Notes: generated by a model not told the origin, from the sequence alone. 64,000 nucleotides of DNA from Bathynomus jamesi (GCA_023014485.1 JAJOZX010003221.1:62001-126000); one strand, 5' to 3'; positions 43,779 through 55,275 are shown, numbered from the stretch's first letter. Made by a program: numbers and translations.

Positions 43779-45923
43779 CTATGGTCGGGCCAGGGGGGGC
43801 ACGTTAACCCCAAAAGGGGCGCTACCCCGCCTGTCCGGGGTCTCACGGCGGACCCTAGGTGGTGACAGGGGGTACCAAAAAGACCGGGCGAGTGGGAGGG
43901 AGGGCATACTCAGGGTAGCTGATAAGGGAGGGGTCGGGGATGTTGGGGGGGTAGGTACGATGGGGGTGGAAGGAGGTGAACCAGAGTGGTCTCGTGGAGG
44001 GGTGGAGAAAATGGCACCAGGAGGCAAGGGCAGATCCAGGAGACTCATGGGAGTGGGCGCAGCCGAGCTTCCCTCGGTCACACCGTGCAGCTGCGCCAGA
44101 GCCGCATCCACTGGATCCACTGGGCTGGGTCTCGTCGTACAGGGCGGGTCGTGGATTTCGGCCACTATTGTCAGAGTCTGTGGGGGTAGAACGGTGGGAC
44201 TTCTACGATGGGGAGAGATGGACATAGTGGGCGTGGTGGGCGGTGTAAGGGTCCGAGCCGTCTTCTTGGTCTTAGGGGAAGAGGGAGAGAGACGTTGGGA
44301 GGCCGGAGGGTCTGGTGACACGCTCCGGCGTCTCCGCCTCGACGGCTTGCTCCGGGCGGCAGGTTCGGGCGTGTGCAGGGAGTACTGGGAAGGCAGGGTT
44401 TGAGGTGGCTGGGACCTGGAAACCCTGGTCCCAGACTCCTGGGGGATTCGTGGCAGGTGAGGTGCGGGAAGAAGAGGAACGGTGGGGGGACAGGGGACCG
44501 TCGGGTCCTGCGAGGATTTGCTATGTGGGGAACAGGAAGCAGTGGCTGGGGGGGGTTTCGGCGGCAGGCCAGGGCGGCGTGCCAAGATGATAGAGCCGAG
44601 AGCAGCGGCATAGGACACCCCCGGCCTCACCTCCCGACTCCGCACCCTGTCGCGTGCCTCACGGGGGCTAAGGAAGTCCGTCACCTGTAGGCTTCGGACC
44701 TCCTTCTCGAACCTGAAGAAAAGGCATTCTCGGGATGAAGAGGGATGTGCGCCTTCACAGTTCGAGCATTTGGGTGTGTTGGGGCACCTGTCAGGGTGGG
44801 CGAGTCGTCCACAGTGAACACACAATGGATGCGGCTGTCGACAAGCGGAGCTGACGTGTCCGAATTTATTGCATTTGAAGCAACGGGTCGGGTCTGGGAC
44901 GTATGGGCGGATAGAAAACTCGCATGAGGCGCGGTCTCCCATACCCCATACAATACGGCCAGGGGGGATTAGTGAGTTAAAAGTAAGGAGCAGACGTGGG
45001 GTGGGGGAGGGGGTGCCTCCCTGTCGGGATGTGAAACGATAGATCTTAGTAACTCCTTGGGGTGCGAGATCCTCCAGGAGCTCGTTCACTGCGACCGACA
45101 GTAGGCGGGTGGCGTAAATAGTTCCCTGACTCTGGTTCAGGCGAGGGTGTGGGGAAACGGACACCGAGCATCCAAGGACCTCAGTGATGGAGAGTAGGGC
45201 TTTCGTCTCTGCGGCTGAGAGTGATTTTACGAGGAGGGAGCCATCCCTCTGTGGGCGTACGTCATAGCGGCTGGAGTTGCTGTGGGTTCGGATCGCCTGG
45301 AACGTCCGTTCAGAGTTGTTCGGGAGGGACCCAGATGTAGGCCGAATCACCAGGAATTTGTGGATACTTGGAAGGGAGAGGGAGGCTGTAGAGTCGAAAT
45401 GTACCGGAATATTCAACGGTCGGTAGGACGGCCGTGAATGCCGGCTCCCCCGTCCGCCGCGAGGCTCTCTCCGCGGGGAGGTGGGCTGGCGGCGGGTGAG
45501 GGGGGCATATGGGGAGAGCAAGAAGCCGGGTTGTGGGGGCAAGTCCTCGGTGGAACTTGACTTGCCCGAAGGTGGCTGAAGTGGGCTGGGGCGAGGCCCC
45601 TGCTCTAGAGAGTGTAGGTCCAAGGGCGTAGTCGAGGGACGGACTAGGGTCGGCAACGGAAAAGGAGAGTGCAAGCGTTCCGCTTCCACAGGGGGGTCAA
45701 CCCCATTAGGTTGCGGTCTTCCAGTGGTAAAGGACTCGAGGGCCTGGTTGCCCACCACCCGAGTGTTGAGAGAAGGAGTAGTCCGGGAATGAGAAGCAGT
45801 AGTCGTAAGCCGGGGGGGAGAAGTGTCCATAGCTAAACAAAAAAGAACTTCATCCCCCGCGCGCATCCAGCCACCACCGACTCCAACAAGGGAAAGGCGA
45901 AGTGTGGGCACACTTGGTCCCAC
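43779..45923 (-). CDS. I-like LINE ORF1 (Gag-like RNA-binding protein)
   Basis: Open for 714 residues. The N-terminal 250 residues are Pro/Ser-rich and low complexity. A middle domain (IYRFTSRQGG... RLLLTFNS) resembles the RNA-recognition-like fold of LINE Gag proteins. Three zinc knuckles follow: CFKCNKFGHVSSAC, CVHCGRLAHPDRC and CSNCEGAHPSSSREC. A long Pro/Ser/Thr-rich tail ends the protein. It should coat LINE RNA. The first Met (45923) may be upstream of the real start; MDTSPPRL at about 45830 is an alternative. Much higher GC than surrounding DNA. Long plus-strand frames here (43681-44403) are shadows. Confidence 0.85.
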   Translation of the reverse strand: MGPSVPTLRLSLVGVGGGWMRAGDEVLFCLAMDTSPPRLTTTASHSRTTPSLNTRVVGNQALESFTTGRPQPNGVDPPVEAERLHSPFPLPTLVRPSTTPLDLHSLEQGPRPSPLQPPSGKSSSTEDLPPQPGFLLSPYAPLTRRQPTSPRREPRGGRGSRHSRPSYRPLNIPVHFDSTASLSLPSIHKFLVIRPTSGSLPNNSERTFQAIRTHSNSSRYDVRPQRDGSLLVKSLSAAETKALLSITEVLGCSVSVSPHPRLNQSQGTIYATRLLSVAVNELLEDLAPQGVTKIYRFTSRQGGTPSPTPRLLLTFNSLIPPGRIVWGMGDRASCEFSIRPYVPDPTRCFKCNKFGHVSSACRQPHPLCVHCGRLAHPDRCPNTPKCSNCEGAHPSSSRECLFFRFEKEVRSLQVTDFLSPREARDRVRSREVRPGVSYAAALGSIILARRPGLPPKPPPATASCSPHSKSSQDPTVPCPPTVPLLPAPHLPRIPQESGTRVSRSQPPQTLPSQYSLHTPEPAARSKPSRRRRRSVSPDPPASQRLSPSSPKTKKTARTLTPPTTPTMSISPHRRSPTVLPPQTLTIVAEIHDPPCTTRPSPVDPVDAALAQLHGVTEGSSAAPTPMSLLDLPLPPGAIFSTPPRDHSGSPPSTPIVPTPPTSPTPPLSATLSMPSLPLARSFWYPLSPPRVRRETPDRRGSAPFGVNVPPLARP

Positions 45924-46314
45924 CGCCGATGGATGTCACGCAGGGGGAGATACACCCGCACCCAGTCCCTGTGCCTGAAAGGCGGCCACTCTCATCCAAC
46001 GCGCGGTGAAAAGTGGCAGGGACAGGGTTTGGGTTTGGTTGGAAAGCGACAAGGGTGCAGGGCAACCACCTCCCACACCCAAGGGGCAAGGAAAGGGTCA
46101 AAATCAAGGTCCAAAGAACAACGCCAAAAAAACAGAGAGAAGCCAGAAAGAATGGGTTAAAGGAGAAAGAAAGAAAAAGAAGCAGGAGATCAGCCGGGTC
46201 CCCAAACGGGCCCAATGGTCCACGAGGGCAGAGAAAGCCCTTACACCGAAGAAAGGTGTATTCCCACATTCGCCACAGAGGGACGCGCCCTATAGCTCCG
46301 GACAAAGCAAAGGG

Positions 46315-46460
46315 ATATATATATATGTGTGATGTATGTGACATCCGCATTCGCATCCGTATCCACATGATTTCTGACATCCGCATCCGCACTTTGCAAT
46401 ACGGATGTTTAAGGATATGCCGTATCCATCTAATTCCCGAACGTCTGTATGATGACACTG
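46315..46460. repeat. (AT)n plus CATCCGCATCCG-type subrepeats
   Basis: (AT)n 46315-46325, then several GACATCCGCATCCG and GTATCC words in both orientations up to about 46430. It looks like the subterminal region of a MITE, but ends were not defined. Confidence 0.5.
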
Positions 46461-47349
46461 ACTGATGTTCTGCGTTTTGAAAACTTCAATAAAAGAAAAT
46501 GTTGTTCAAGGGCACCAATACCATTCAAATATAGAGATTAACAAACTGTAAAGTGCATGAAAAGAATGTGAAAGATATTATTAATTAAACTTACAATATA
46601 TGTGAAAAAGGATAAATTACAAATTCTAACCACTTCATTAAAGGGCGGAGGTTGGGAGAGTGGTTGGTGGGATGTATTACGAGTTGGGTCCTCGTTCCGC
46701 ATTCTGGTAATACACTACAATGATCAGTGTGGCTAAAACTCGTAAATATTATATTGAAAGAGTATTATACCGCAGCATCACTATTATTGGTAAGTACAAA
46801 TGTAGTGTACAACGTATATTCTACATTGTACATAGCAGTGACGGACTGGCTCAGGAAAGCAGCCCGGGAAAACTATTCGAAGAAGCCCCCCTCCCCGGCC
46901 CACTCCCACCTGAGCAATTATACCGGAAAAAATTAATATGTAACTGTATTTCACACTATTTAATATTTATTTTAATGTTATAATAATTAGAACATCTTTG
47001 TTCAGAATATATTGTCCTTATTAACTCGATACGAGGAAGGTAAGTCCAAAGAGCTCAGAATTACATTTTTACATTGAGATTCTCACAAAAAACAGTCATT
47101 CATAATTGTATCTAATATTCTTAGTAATTATTGCTAAGTACATGTCCATTCAGTATACAGAAAACTAACAAAATACTTTTCTTTTTCAACTTTTTTTCCA
47201 ACTCAATAATGCTGTACGCCCTCATCACTTTGAGGATTTTGCGCCATTAGTCCACACAATAGATCATAATAAAAGGCATTCTAGATATCAAAATTAGCTG
47301 TGGCTACTGACAAGAACTGGATAACACATATAATTCAAAGTTTTTTAAA
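46460..47349. other. Intergenic stretch
   Basis: No gene. A short GTGACGGACTGGC...GCCCGGGAAA fragment near 46842-46870 resembles the end of a hAT-type repeat. Confidence 0.4.
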
Positions 47350-47475
47350 GTTATTGTCAGTGATGTAGTCGAGACCACCATAGCTGAGACCTAAACCGAG
47401 ACCGAGAACAGAAAAAATGTCTCGAGACCGGTCTCGAGACTGAAACCGAGACCATATGCAATTTTTGCACGTATT

Positions 47476-50425
47476 CAGAGGCGTACCAATACTTTTTGCC
47501 GCTCGGGGCGAAAATGCCAACGCCGCCCCCCCTGCAACAATTTTCAATTTTAAAAACAATTCCTTTACAAAAATACACTTCTAAACAAAACTTTTATTGG
47601 AAGAAAAACTTAAATAAAGCAACTTCAATTTTAACAATACTACATAATGTACCGTACATAATACACTACATAATTTTAACAATAACTATATAATGTATAA
47701 TGCCTAGTTAAATTTTCGGACTTTCATAACAGAAAATTCATGAATGATTTTTTCTATGTCCATTGTCTCTGCAACTTCGCGTTCAATTGAAATAATCGCC
47801 AAATTGCTCAGTCTAGATTGACTTATAGTTGACCTGAGGTAAGTATTTATAAGTTTCAGTTTCGAGAAACTTCGTTCGCAACTTGCCACGGACATGCATG
47901 TAATTAGACAGATCCGGAGGGCAATTGTTATATGAGGCAAAGATTCCACTAGATCCCATTTAACGATCCACTGAAGTAGTTTTAACATATCCCAGTTCTT
48001 TGGATCATCGTCGACGCTTATGCTTTCGAAACTGAGCAAATGTCTGCGCAAACGCTTTATTTCTTCCAGTAGACTTCCTGGATTAATGTCATTGTAGATG
48101 GAAGAAAAATTATTGACCTTGGTATTAATTTCTTCATCTTTGGACTGATTCAAAAGGTACGAAGGAGACAGAAATTCAAAGCGATTATTCATGTTTTTAA
48201 GACAAACTGCGTTTTTCAATTTCTGCTAATAAACGATCCATGATTTCAAAAAATTCTCTGCGTACATCCTCTTGCACGGTCAACCCAGCATCACGAGCTT
48301 GCTCTCCAGGCATTCTTCTCCGTCTCCTGACTCTGCGGTCTATACTGATATCCATTTCATTACAGAACTCTTCGGCGGCGGCATCATTGATTTCTTTCAG
48401 CACTGGATCCCGGAAAAATAAGTACACAATGAATATGTATGACATGATGGAGGTCAACAGAGCTTCAGCATCCCCCTTTGTGTCCAGATTTTCGGAGACC
48501 CCTTCACTCAGTTCTTCCAAGGCACTAACAACGTGAGTCAAGTTCTTCTTAAGACTAGAAACAGCATCATACTTAGCACTCCACCGCGTATCAGAGACTC
48601 CTCGCTTGACAGTGATTTTGGAATGTTTTGTTAAGACATCCCAACGATGAGTAGAGGAAGAAAAGTAGACGAAAATTCGTTCAATTGTTCCAAAGAAAGT
48701 TACAGCATTAGGACTCAGTCCCGCGGCATGAACTTCAGCCAAGTTCAGCGAGTGGTTATTGCAAGGAATGAAAACAGTGTGTTTGCTAACATCAAGAATT
48801 CTGCGTTGAACTCCAAGATGAATACCTGCCATCGTAGCAGCATTGTCATACCCTTGACCATAACAATTCTAGATATCCAGCCCATCCTCACGGAGCTTAG
48901 TGACAATGAGATCAGTAACTGCCTCAGCAGTCTTCCCCTCTAATTTAATAAAATCAACGAAGAATTCCTTCACCTCTACATTACCATCTTTAATCGACAC
49001 ATAGCGAATTACCTGAGACATCCGATCAATACGCGATATATCTGGTGTACTATCGAAAATTATTGCAAAGTACTTTGCACTAGACACATTATCAATTATA
49101 CATTTTCGAACATTACAGCCGATTAGTGTGATGAACTCATTTTGAATGTTAGGTGACAAATACGTAGTGGATATCTTGTCAGTCATTCGTATTTTTGTAA
49201 GATGTTCCCTAATTACTGGGTCATATTTGCCCATTAGTTTTATTAACTCCAAAAAGTTTCCAGAATTGCCAGCTAGCCCAGCTTCTTCATTTAAGTTCTC
49301 TCGGTGCCCTCGGAATGCAAGATCTTGTTTGCCGAGAACATGATGCAGTCATAAATTCGTCTCAGTATTTCTTTCCACTTAGCAGTAGCATGTTTTATTT
49401 GCAACTGATGTGCATTATCTATTGTAGCATTCAACTGAAGGCGCATAGACAACTCTTTCCATTGTTCAAAGCATCGGGTATGATATGGACTGTTTTCATG
49501 TTCAGGTACTCTTGAATTCAGTTTCCTCCAGGCAAAAAATCCTTCTTCTTTTCCAAATGCACTGGAGATGTTGTTGAAGAGACGACAGCAAAAGCAATGC
49601 AAGCTACATTTTGAAGGTGAGAAGATTAGCCATGACCTTTCAATTTTTTCGCCATTTTCCAAAGTTTTGAAATACCAAACTTTTGACATTGACCTACAGT
49701 ATTGTTTGAATCAGCTGGAAAGGGTCCATTCATGTTTTTCAAATGTGATGGTCCACGTTTAATGAGTTCGATTCTCAAATTGTCCGTCATTGGAACGGGC
49801 CAGTTGCCAGAATCGTTAAACAGACTCTGTGGGTGATGGTGGGTGGGTGACTTTGTGATGTAGATGAGGGTTGATCCTGATTATTTGGGGGTTCACTTGA
49901 AGTTGCCGCTTGAACATCTATCTCTAAAGATATATCACATTGCGGTTGATCTCCTTGCTTCCCAGAAGGCACTGAAGGTGTGTCTGAGAATCCCATTAAC
50001 TGATGAAATCGCTTAGCAGCATGCTTGCCTTCCTTCCTCTTTTTTTTCGCGAAGATTCTTGTATGCAGCACCACTCAGTCTCTGTCGTTTGCTCATGTTT
50101 GCTAATTCAGTAGGGTATCTGCAAAATAAAACAACCATTAATTATTAACATCATCAAAGCTCAAAGAATGCAAAGCCTAACCTAAATAATATAGGGAAAG
50201 TCTGAAAAATAGGGCTGGCAACCTTTCCGATGTGAAAATTTAACGCAACTATTTGTGGAAATAGTGGCATTGAGGTGGCATATATAGCATTTAATGAGGG
50301 TTGCATTTTAAAACATAAAAACCCAAAATTTTGCATACTGCGCCCGCCTGACAGTAATTTGCCGCCCCTCAGGAAGTGCCGCTCGGGGCGGTCGCCCCTC
50401 TCGCCCTTCCCTTGATACGCCACTG
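47476..50425 (-). mobile_element. Complete hAT transposon, 2.95 kb, perfect 8-bp TSD
   Basis: CACGTATT flanks both ends (47468-47475, 50426-50433). Terminal repeats CAGAGGCGTACCAA and the complement of CAGTGGCGTATCAA, with subterminal GCCGCTCGGGGCG near both ends. One transposase gene fills the interior. Confidence 0.93.
47704..50094 (-). pseudogene. hAT transposase (ZMYM1-like/DUF4371 type), few lesions
   Basis: Starts near 50094 (MSKRQRLSGAAYKN) and ends at 47704, about 790 codons. Order: Lys-rich N-terminus; TTF-type zinc-binding domain (WYFKTLENGEKIERSWLIFSP, then CSLHCFCCRLF); LAFRGHREN; DUF4371 core with FAIIFDSTPDIS; YDNAATMAG and PCNNHSLNL with HRWDVL/DTRWSAKY; an inserted helical region; and C-terminal dimerisation domain VASCERSFSKLKLINTYLRST. 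Lesions: frameshifts near 50040, 49700 and 49350, TAG at 48871-48869, and a shift near 48210. It would excise and reinsert the element, and intact relatives may have moved the 8-bp-TSD MITEs nearby. Confidence 0.88.
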
Positions 50426-50692
50426 CACGTATTCAATATTGTGTAATGCCTAATTTCTAGGCTCTGTACTTCACATTCAAGAATATTCTAAAGAGGTTAT
50501 CAAGTGACAATTGCAAAATTTACTCGTAATTTATTCACAAATTCATAATTTGTAACATTTTTCAGAAGTTAACTGCCTACTTAAAACAAGACAAGTGTTC
50601 GTTGCATTCGAGGAACATCACAGCGATGTAGTCGAGACTGGTATCAAGTCCTACATCACTGGTTACTGTACTTTGAAATTGCAGTCACTTTA

Positions 50693-50693
<1 letters not shown>

Positions 50694-50741
<48 letters not shown>
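50694..50741. repeat. (CA)n microsatellite
   Basis: About 24 CA units. Confidence 0.95.
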
Positions 50742-50744
<3 letters not shown>

Positions 50745-50749
50745 GTATA

Positions 50750-51420
50750 TACATGTCAGAATTTTCTTAAGGAATTTTTAGAACCGCACATTTTATTGGC
50801 CACAGAAAGATGAAAAATAACATCCTGCACTAACCAATATCCTACTCACTCATCAATGCTATTTACTTGTCAGTCCTACTCACATACATGTTTTCACTAA
50901 AAAAGAATTTGTGAGCATAAATTTTAAAATTTTATTTTTTAGTTTAGAAGTACTTTATGGACTAACATACCTTGAATTAAACTTCACAGTAGGTGGCAAT
51001 ATGTCTGTGAAATTCTTTGTATATGCACCGTGGCGACTATATGATACATTATTGCTAGAATAATATTCTACATATCAACTGGAAATAGCTGATTTAACTC
51101 TAATTTATGATAACTGTTCTATTTTTGATTTAGTAAAGCATAAAAAATACATTTTTGAACTGCACACATTTGCCTACAGAACTGCACAATTTTTTTAGAA
51201 CTGCACGTTAAAAAAAACCTGATACATATGTATTTATGAATAGCTCCACTTGAGAAATCTTAATCCTATATTGTGATACACAAACATACAATCATACTGT
51301 AGAATTATTTCAGTAAAGCACCGAACAATAAATACAATGAATTTTGAACAAAATAATCATCATAGGTTATAAGAAAGAAAGAAAAGTAGTTTTACATTTG
51401 CATAGCAATACATTAGTCCA
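50750..51420. other. AT-rich stretch
   Basis: No gene. Short repeated words GAACTGCACA(C/T) near 51157-51205; no defined element. Confidence 0.5.
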
Positions 51421-51426
51421 CACAAC

Positions 51427-52400
51427 CTAAAAAAGTAGACGTTTTGATAATACCTTACTCTGTGGATCAAAACAGGCAATGCCTGCATAGAGCTCTCTTT
51501 GTTTTCCAAATCTCTTGTCAATACTGTGTACAGCTGTGTCCACTATTAAATTGAAAATTTCAATCCTGAACTTTTCCAGCACATCAGTTGGTGCCTCATC
51601 AGCTGTTTCTTCACCTGGCATCTTTTTCTTCCTTTGAGTGAACTGCCAAGAAAAACATCACAATCTGCCAATTCAAATTTTTCATTTTGAGATTTGAAAA
51701 ATTTGTCTACACTGGCTTTAATAGATTCAAAATCGTGCCTAACTGACTTGAGACAATCCATAGTGGTTTGAGTCATTCGCTAAGCTTGTATGAAATCCAG
51801 GCCAGATGTCTGCAGATATTCAGAAAGCGGTATAGTCTCTTAAAACAATTTCAAGTAAATGTGAACAACTAAAATTGTTTCGTATTTTGTAAGACCACTG
51901 AGTAGTGACTGAGCATCAAACCTTGTATTTACATTCATTTCAGTTGAATTTGCAATGACATTCAAAACTTCAATGAAATAAGTTAGCAATGCTTTTGATG
52001 AATTTTCCAAACTCCCAAACAGAGTTTTCAAAACTTTGTCTTTAGACCACCAACGAGTAGCTCCAATAGCCTGTAGGCGTTTCAGCTTTTGTGATCTTCA
52101 TATTCGCTCAGCTTCTCTTTCCAGCAGTTTATCGTCAAATAGGAATCAGAGAAAAATGTAGCACGTGAGTTGAGAGGCCAAAAAGAGAAATAAAAATGAA
52201 TTCGAGGATGTAGCATCAGTTTGCATCAGATTTAGTACATGTGCATAGCACCAGACATGAATGTGATTAGGTGATGCTTGTTCGATCCATGCAGTGAGAC
52301 CATTATACTGATCAGACATGTTGGCTGCTCCGTCTGTACTGTCAGAGACACTTTGTGAAATATCCAAATTATGTGATTTCACAATATTTGCTGACCAGGT
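51427..52400 (-). pseudogene. Second hAT-type (ZMYM1/DUF4371) transposase relic
   Basis: Minus-strand pieces in order: SDSTDGAANMSDQYNGLTAW and HIHVWCYAHVLNLM (52340-52215), TRWWSKDKVLKTLFGSLEN-like sequence (52060-52000), LLTYFIEVLNVIANS, then DCLKSVRHDFESIK (51760) and CDVFLGSSLKGRKRC. The STDGAANM and CYAHVLNL motifs mark the same superfamily as the 47.7-50.1 kb transposase, but a different family. Frames change at least four times and the dimerisation end is missing. No element ends were found. Confidence 0.75.
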
Positions 52401-52429
52401 TCATTAGCAACGTCCTTGAGCAGTCGTCC

Positions 52430-53190
52430 TCTTTTTTCACGTTCTTTCTCTGCTCCACCTTTCCTTTTCTTCTTTTTCATCATGTTAGCCATCACTGCAG
52501 TAACTTGCTTCCTACAGTTGGGAATATCATTCTGTATTTAGCTACTGTAATGTACTACGTAAAATGTTAGTCTACTCAGTCACTGTTGCGATTAGAGAAT
52601 CCAATTGCAATTTGGAGTCACTGCGACCAACCTATTTCACGAGTTTTTATTAATGAAAACCTAAACTGGAACCAAATCTCAGTGCGCTGTATATTTGGCA
52701 TTAAAAAAAAATTATGTGGCACAGTGACAGAGCAAACCAACCGTGAAGTAAGCTATTCTGCAATCTACACAATCTACGGCAGTGGCGCGGGAACTATTTT
52801 GAAGTTGGGAGGGTCAAGATGATAATTATCAGATGTTGTCGGATACACGTAAACGGTAAAAATACCCTGAAAAGTAATATTCAACGTACAGTAATATTCA
52901 AAATAATGTTCTATTGTAACTTGTTATTTAAAAGATATTATAAGTCCGAAATATCAGGTTGTAACATAAATTCTGCTCGATTAGAAAACGGACGATAGAT
53001 AATAGAATAACCTCAAGATAATGTGAAATAGTTTTAGAAATGTTGCAAAATACACGCAGCGACAGGTTTGCACATGTTTTATCACGATACAGAATGATAC
53101 AGAATGACTTAGGCTAGTGTAGGATTAGGCTAATGAATATTTTCTCTGGTGTTTTTCATACCGTTACAACGCTACCCCTACGATATTACA
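52430..53190. other. Spacer
   Basis: No supported gene. A Lys/Glu-rich minus-strand stretch at 52430-52480 may belong to the hAT relic. Confidence 0.4.
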
Positions 53191-53204
53191 GTAATTGAAA
53201 AAAC

Positions 53205-53742
53205 ATGGAGCCCACGAAAGAGCATATTCGACATATGATGCTCTATGAGTTCCATAAAGGATCTAACGCTAGTGAGTCTGCAAAAAACATTCAAAGAGTT
53301 TATGGAAATGATGTTGTAAGCGAATGGATGTGTAAGAGATGGTTTGAGAAGTTCAGAAATGGAGACTTCAGTCTGAAAAATTATCAACGAACAGGACAAC
53401 TAAATGAGTTGATGAAGAGTTGCTGAAAGCAACAGTGGAGGAAAACCCAACGGTAACTGTAAGAGAACTTGGCCTGCAACTCGGCGTTAACAATTTGACC
53501 ATTCATCGTCATATGAAGCTGTTAGGAAAAGTAGTGAAGGTTGGAAACTGGGTTCCACATGATTTGTCACAAGCGAATCTTCAACATCGAATTGATATTT
53601 GCACATCACTGCATTCTCGGCAACTGCAGGCACCGTTTTCGAATCGGATCGTCAATGGGGATGAAAAATGGGTCCTCTATAACAATATTAAGCGTCGACA
53701 TCAGTGGCTTAGCCGTGAAACAAAGCTTGAACCTCAGCTAAT
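53205..53742 (+). pseudogene. mariner transposase, 3' truncated and frameshifted
   Basis: Starts at ATG 53205 (MEPTKEHIRHMMLYEFHKG) with the helix-turn-helix region typical of mariner transposases (ESAKNIQRVYG, WFEKFRNGDFSLKN). The frame shifts near 53408, continuing LLKATVEENPTVTVRELG to the first catalytic Asp in NGDEKWVLYNN near 53665. Homology stops at about 53742, where repeat R begins, so the second Asp and third acidic residue are lost. Confidence 0.8.
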
Positions 53743-53744
53743 TA

Positions 53745-54610
53745 TAGAAATAATAATGGCCTATTTAGACACTGTCAACATAGTTACAGACTTTTTCACT
53801 GTAGGTTGCAGTGGTTTTCAGGTTAAAATTTGGTCAGCAGCCAGATTACTAACTATGGTGAAGCTAAATTCATTAAAATTAATTTAGACTTACCAAAAAT
53901 GAAGTTGCCAGTTGAACGTTACCCTTTCTGTTTCTAACTAATCCATAAGTTTCATTTAGTTTCCAGGTTTGAATTTTATTTGTTAAGTTTTAAGTTATTA
54001 TTTAACACACTGCTAGGTTATTTATTTGTAGGGGCTATTTCCCAGACCTAGGTTTTGCAGGTTAAGTTAGGCTAGGGCTGGATTGCCCTTAAATTTTTGG
54101 TTTTAAAGGTTTAAGGTTTAAGGTTTTGAAGGTTTTACTCAAGTTAAGTTAGGGCTATATTGCCTTTAGGTTTTAATAGGGCTATAATAGCCATTTAATT
54201 ATTGAGTTAGGGCAGTTGTAGCCCGGTTCGAGTTTCTTCTAGGTACCTAGTTATTTTCTTTAATTAACTTACTTATACCTAGTTCTGATAGGCCTCTATT
54301 TAGTTAAACAGGGTTTTTGTTTAATTGCAGTGGTTATTTAGGATAAGATTTAAAGGTTGACTTTAAGTTGCCCGGTTAGTTGGGGAACCATGAGAATTTT
54401 ACTTTTTTACAAAACTAGCCCGCTTCACGCAGTCAAAAATTTTTCAAGACTGGACAAAGCTCCGTTTTTCTGTCCCAGAAACTTTTTTCTTTCTTCTTTT
54501 TGTTAATTAGGGAAACCCAACTTCACTAGTTGGTTAGAAACGAGGGTTGTTATTTTTATTTATTTTGTTTATTTTTTATTTGGAAATATATGCGGTTATT
54601 TCTAACCACT
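53745..54610 (+). repeat. Dispersed repeat R, copy B
   Basis: Reverse-complement counterpart of 24100-25535, from AGAAATAATAATGGCC at 53747 to ATATATG.GGTTATTTCTA near 54605. It lacks the fold-back MITE present in copy A. The two copies are in opposite orientation about 28 kb apart. Confidence 0.75.
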
Positions 54611-54619
54611 GTTTTTAAC

Positions 54620-55180
54620 AACAATAATAAAGGTAATATTAATAAAGGTAATATTATAAATTTAATAATTAGGGTAAAGGTAATAATAATAAATGTTAAA
54701 AAATGTAAATGCAATAATAAATGCAGTAATTATGTCAAAATATTAGAATCTGTATGTATAGAACAAGAAGATAGTTTTAATTTGTGGGAATGTACTTATA
54801 AGCGGACCCTGTAATAAAATGCCCTTCTGGTGTCGGGAGAACGGTATCTAACCTAGGTGCGAATTTCTCAATGGTCTCTGGATTGTTTCCTAATCGCCTT
54901 TTTCATTCGTTTTTCGGTTTATAAGTTCTATATAATACACAACAATGTAATAATAAATTTATAATTTCTGTAATAAATAATTATGCAATATTAAATGTAA
55001 TAAATTTAATAATAAATGTAATAATTATGTAAAAAAAAAATAATAATAATAATAATAATAGAATCTGTATGTTTAGAACAGGAAGATAGTTTTAAATTTG
55101 TGCGAATGTACTTAATGAAAATGCCCTTCCGGTGTCGGGAGAATGGGATCTAACCTAGGTGCGAATTTCTTAACGGTCGG
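54620..55180. repeat. AAT-rich tract with a duplicated 150-bp block
   Basis: Blocks at about 54728-54880 and 55018-55170 share AGAATCTGTATGT, GAAGATAGTTTTAA, ATGCCCTTC.GGTGTCGGGAGAA and TCTAACCTAGGTGCGAATTT. (AAT)n-rich sequence at 54620-54730 and 55029-55060. Confidence 0.8.
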
Positions 55181-55225
55181 TCCCTGGACTGTTTTTCCCT
55201 CTTGTTTTGGTCATTCGTTTTTCTG

Positions 55226-55275
55226 TATCCACCCGAGGAGGATGCCAGTGGGCGTCGAAACTGTTGTGGAAATAA
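55226..55275 (+). ncRNA. Possible decayed hammerhead-ribozyme motif
   Basis: CCGAGGA followed by the hairpin GATGCC-AGTG-GGCGTC, then GAAAC and GTGG that can pair with the upstream CCAC. The order mimics a hammerhead core (CUGANGA, stem II, GAAA), with U replaced by C in the first box and no clear cleavage-site H nucleotide. Probably inactive, and possibly coincidence. Confidence 0.2.

Larger units (their letters stand above)
39688..46314 (-). mobile_element. Nearly full-length GC-rich I-like LINE
   Basis: About 6.6 kb on the minus strand: 5' untranslated region 46314-45924, ORF1 45923-43779, 158-nt spacer, ORF2 43620-39780, short 3' region and poly-A at 39699-39688. (AT)n flanks both ends (39637-39689 and 46315-46325), so the target was a TA tract and a TSD cannot be separated from it. 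Confidence 0.85.
47358..50661. mobile_element. Older hAT-type MITE, split by a nested hAT element
   Basis: Ends CAGTGATGTAG (47358) and CTACATCACTG (ending 50661), flanked by GTTATTGT (47350-47357) and GTTACTGT (50662-50669), a 7/8 match. GTCGAGAC/ACCGAGACC subrepeats lie near the left end and one near the right. Without the insert it would be about 350 bp. Confidence 0.75.

Noticed and set aside
43681..44403. 240-residue plus-strand ORF and other plus-strand frames at 40-46 kb
   Set aside because: They are shadows of the GC-rich LINE ORF1/ORF2 on the minus strand, with Gly/Arg-rich low-complexity content.
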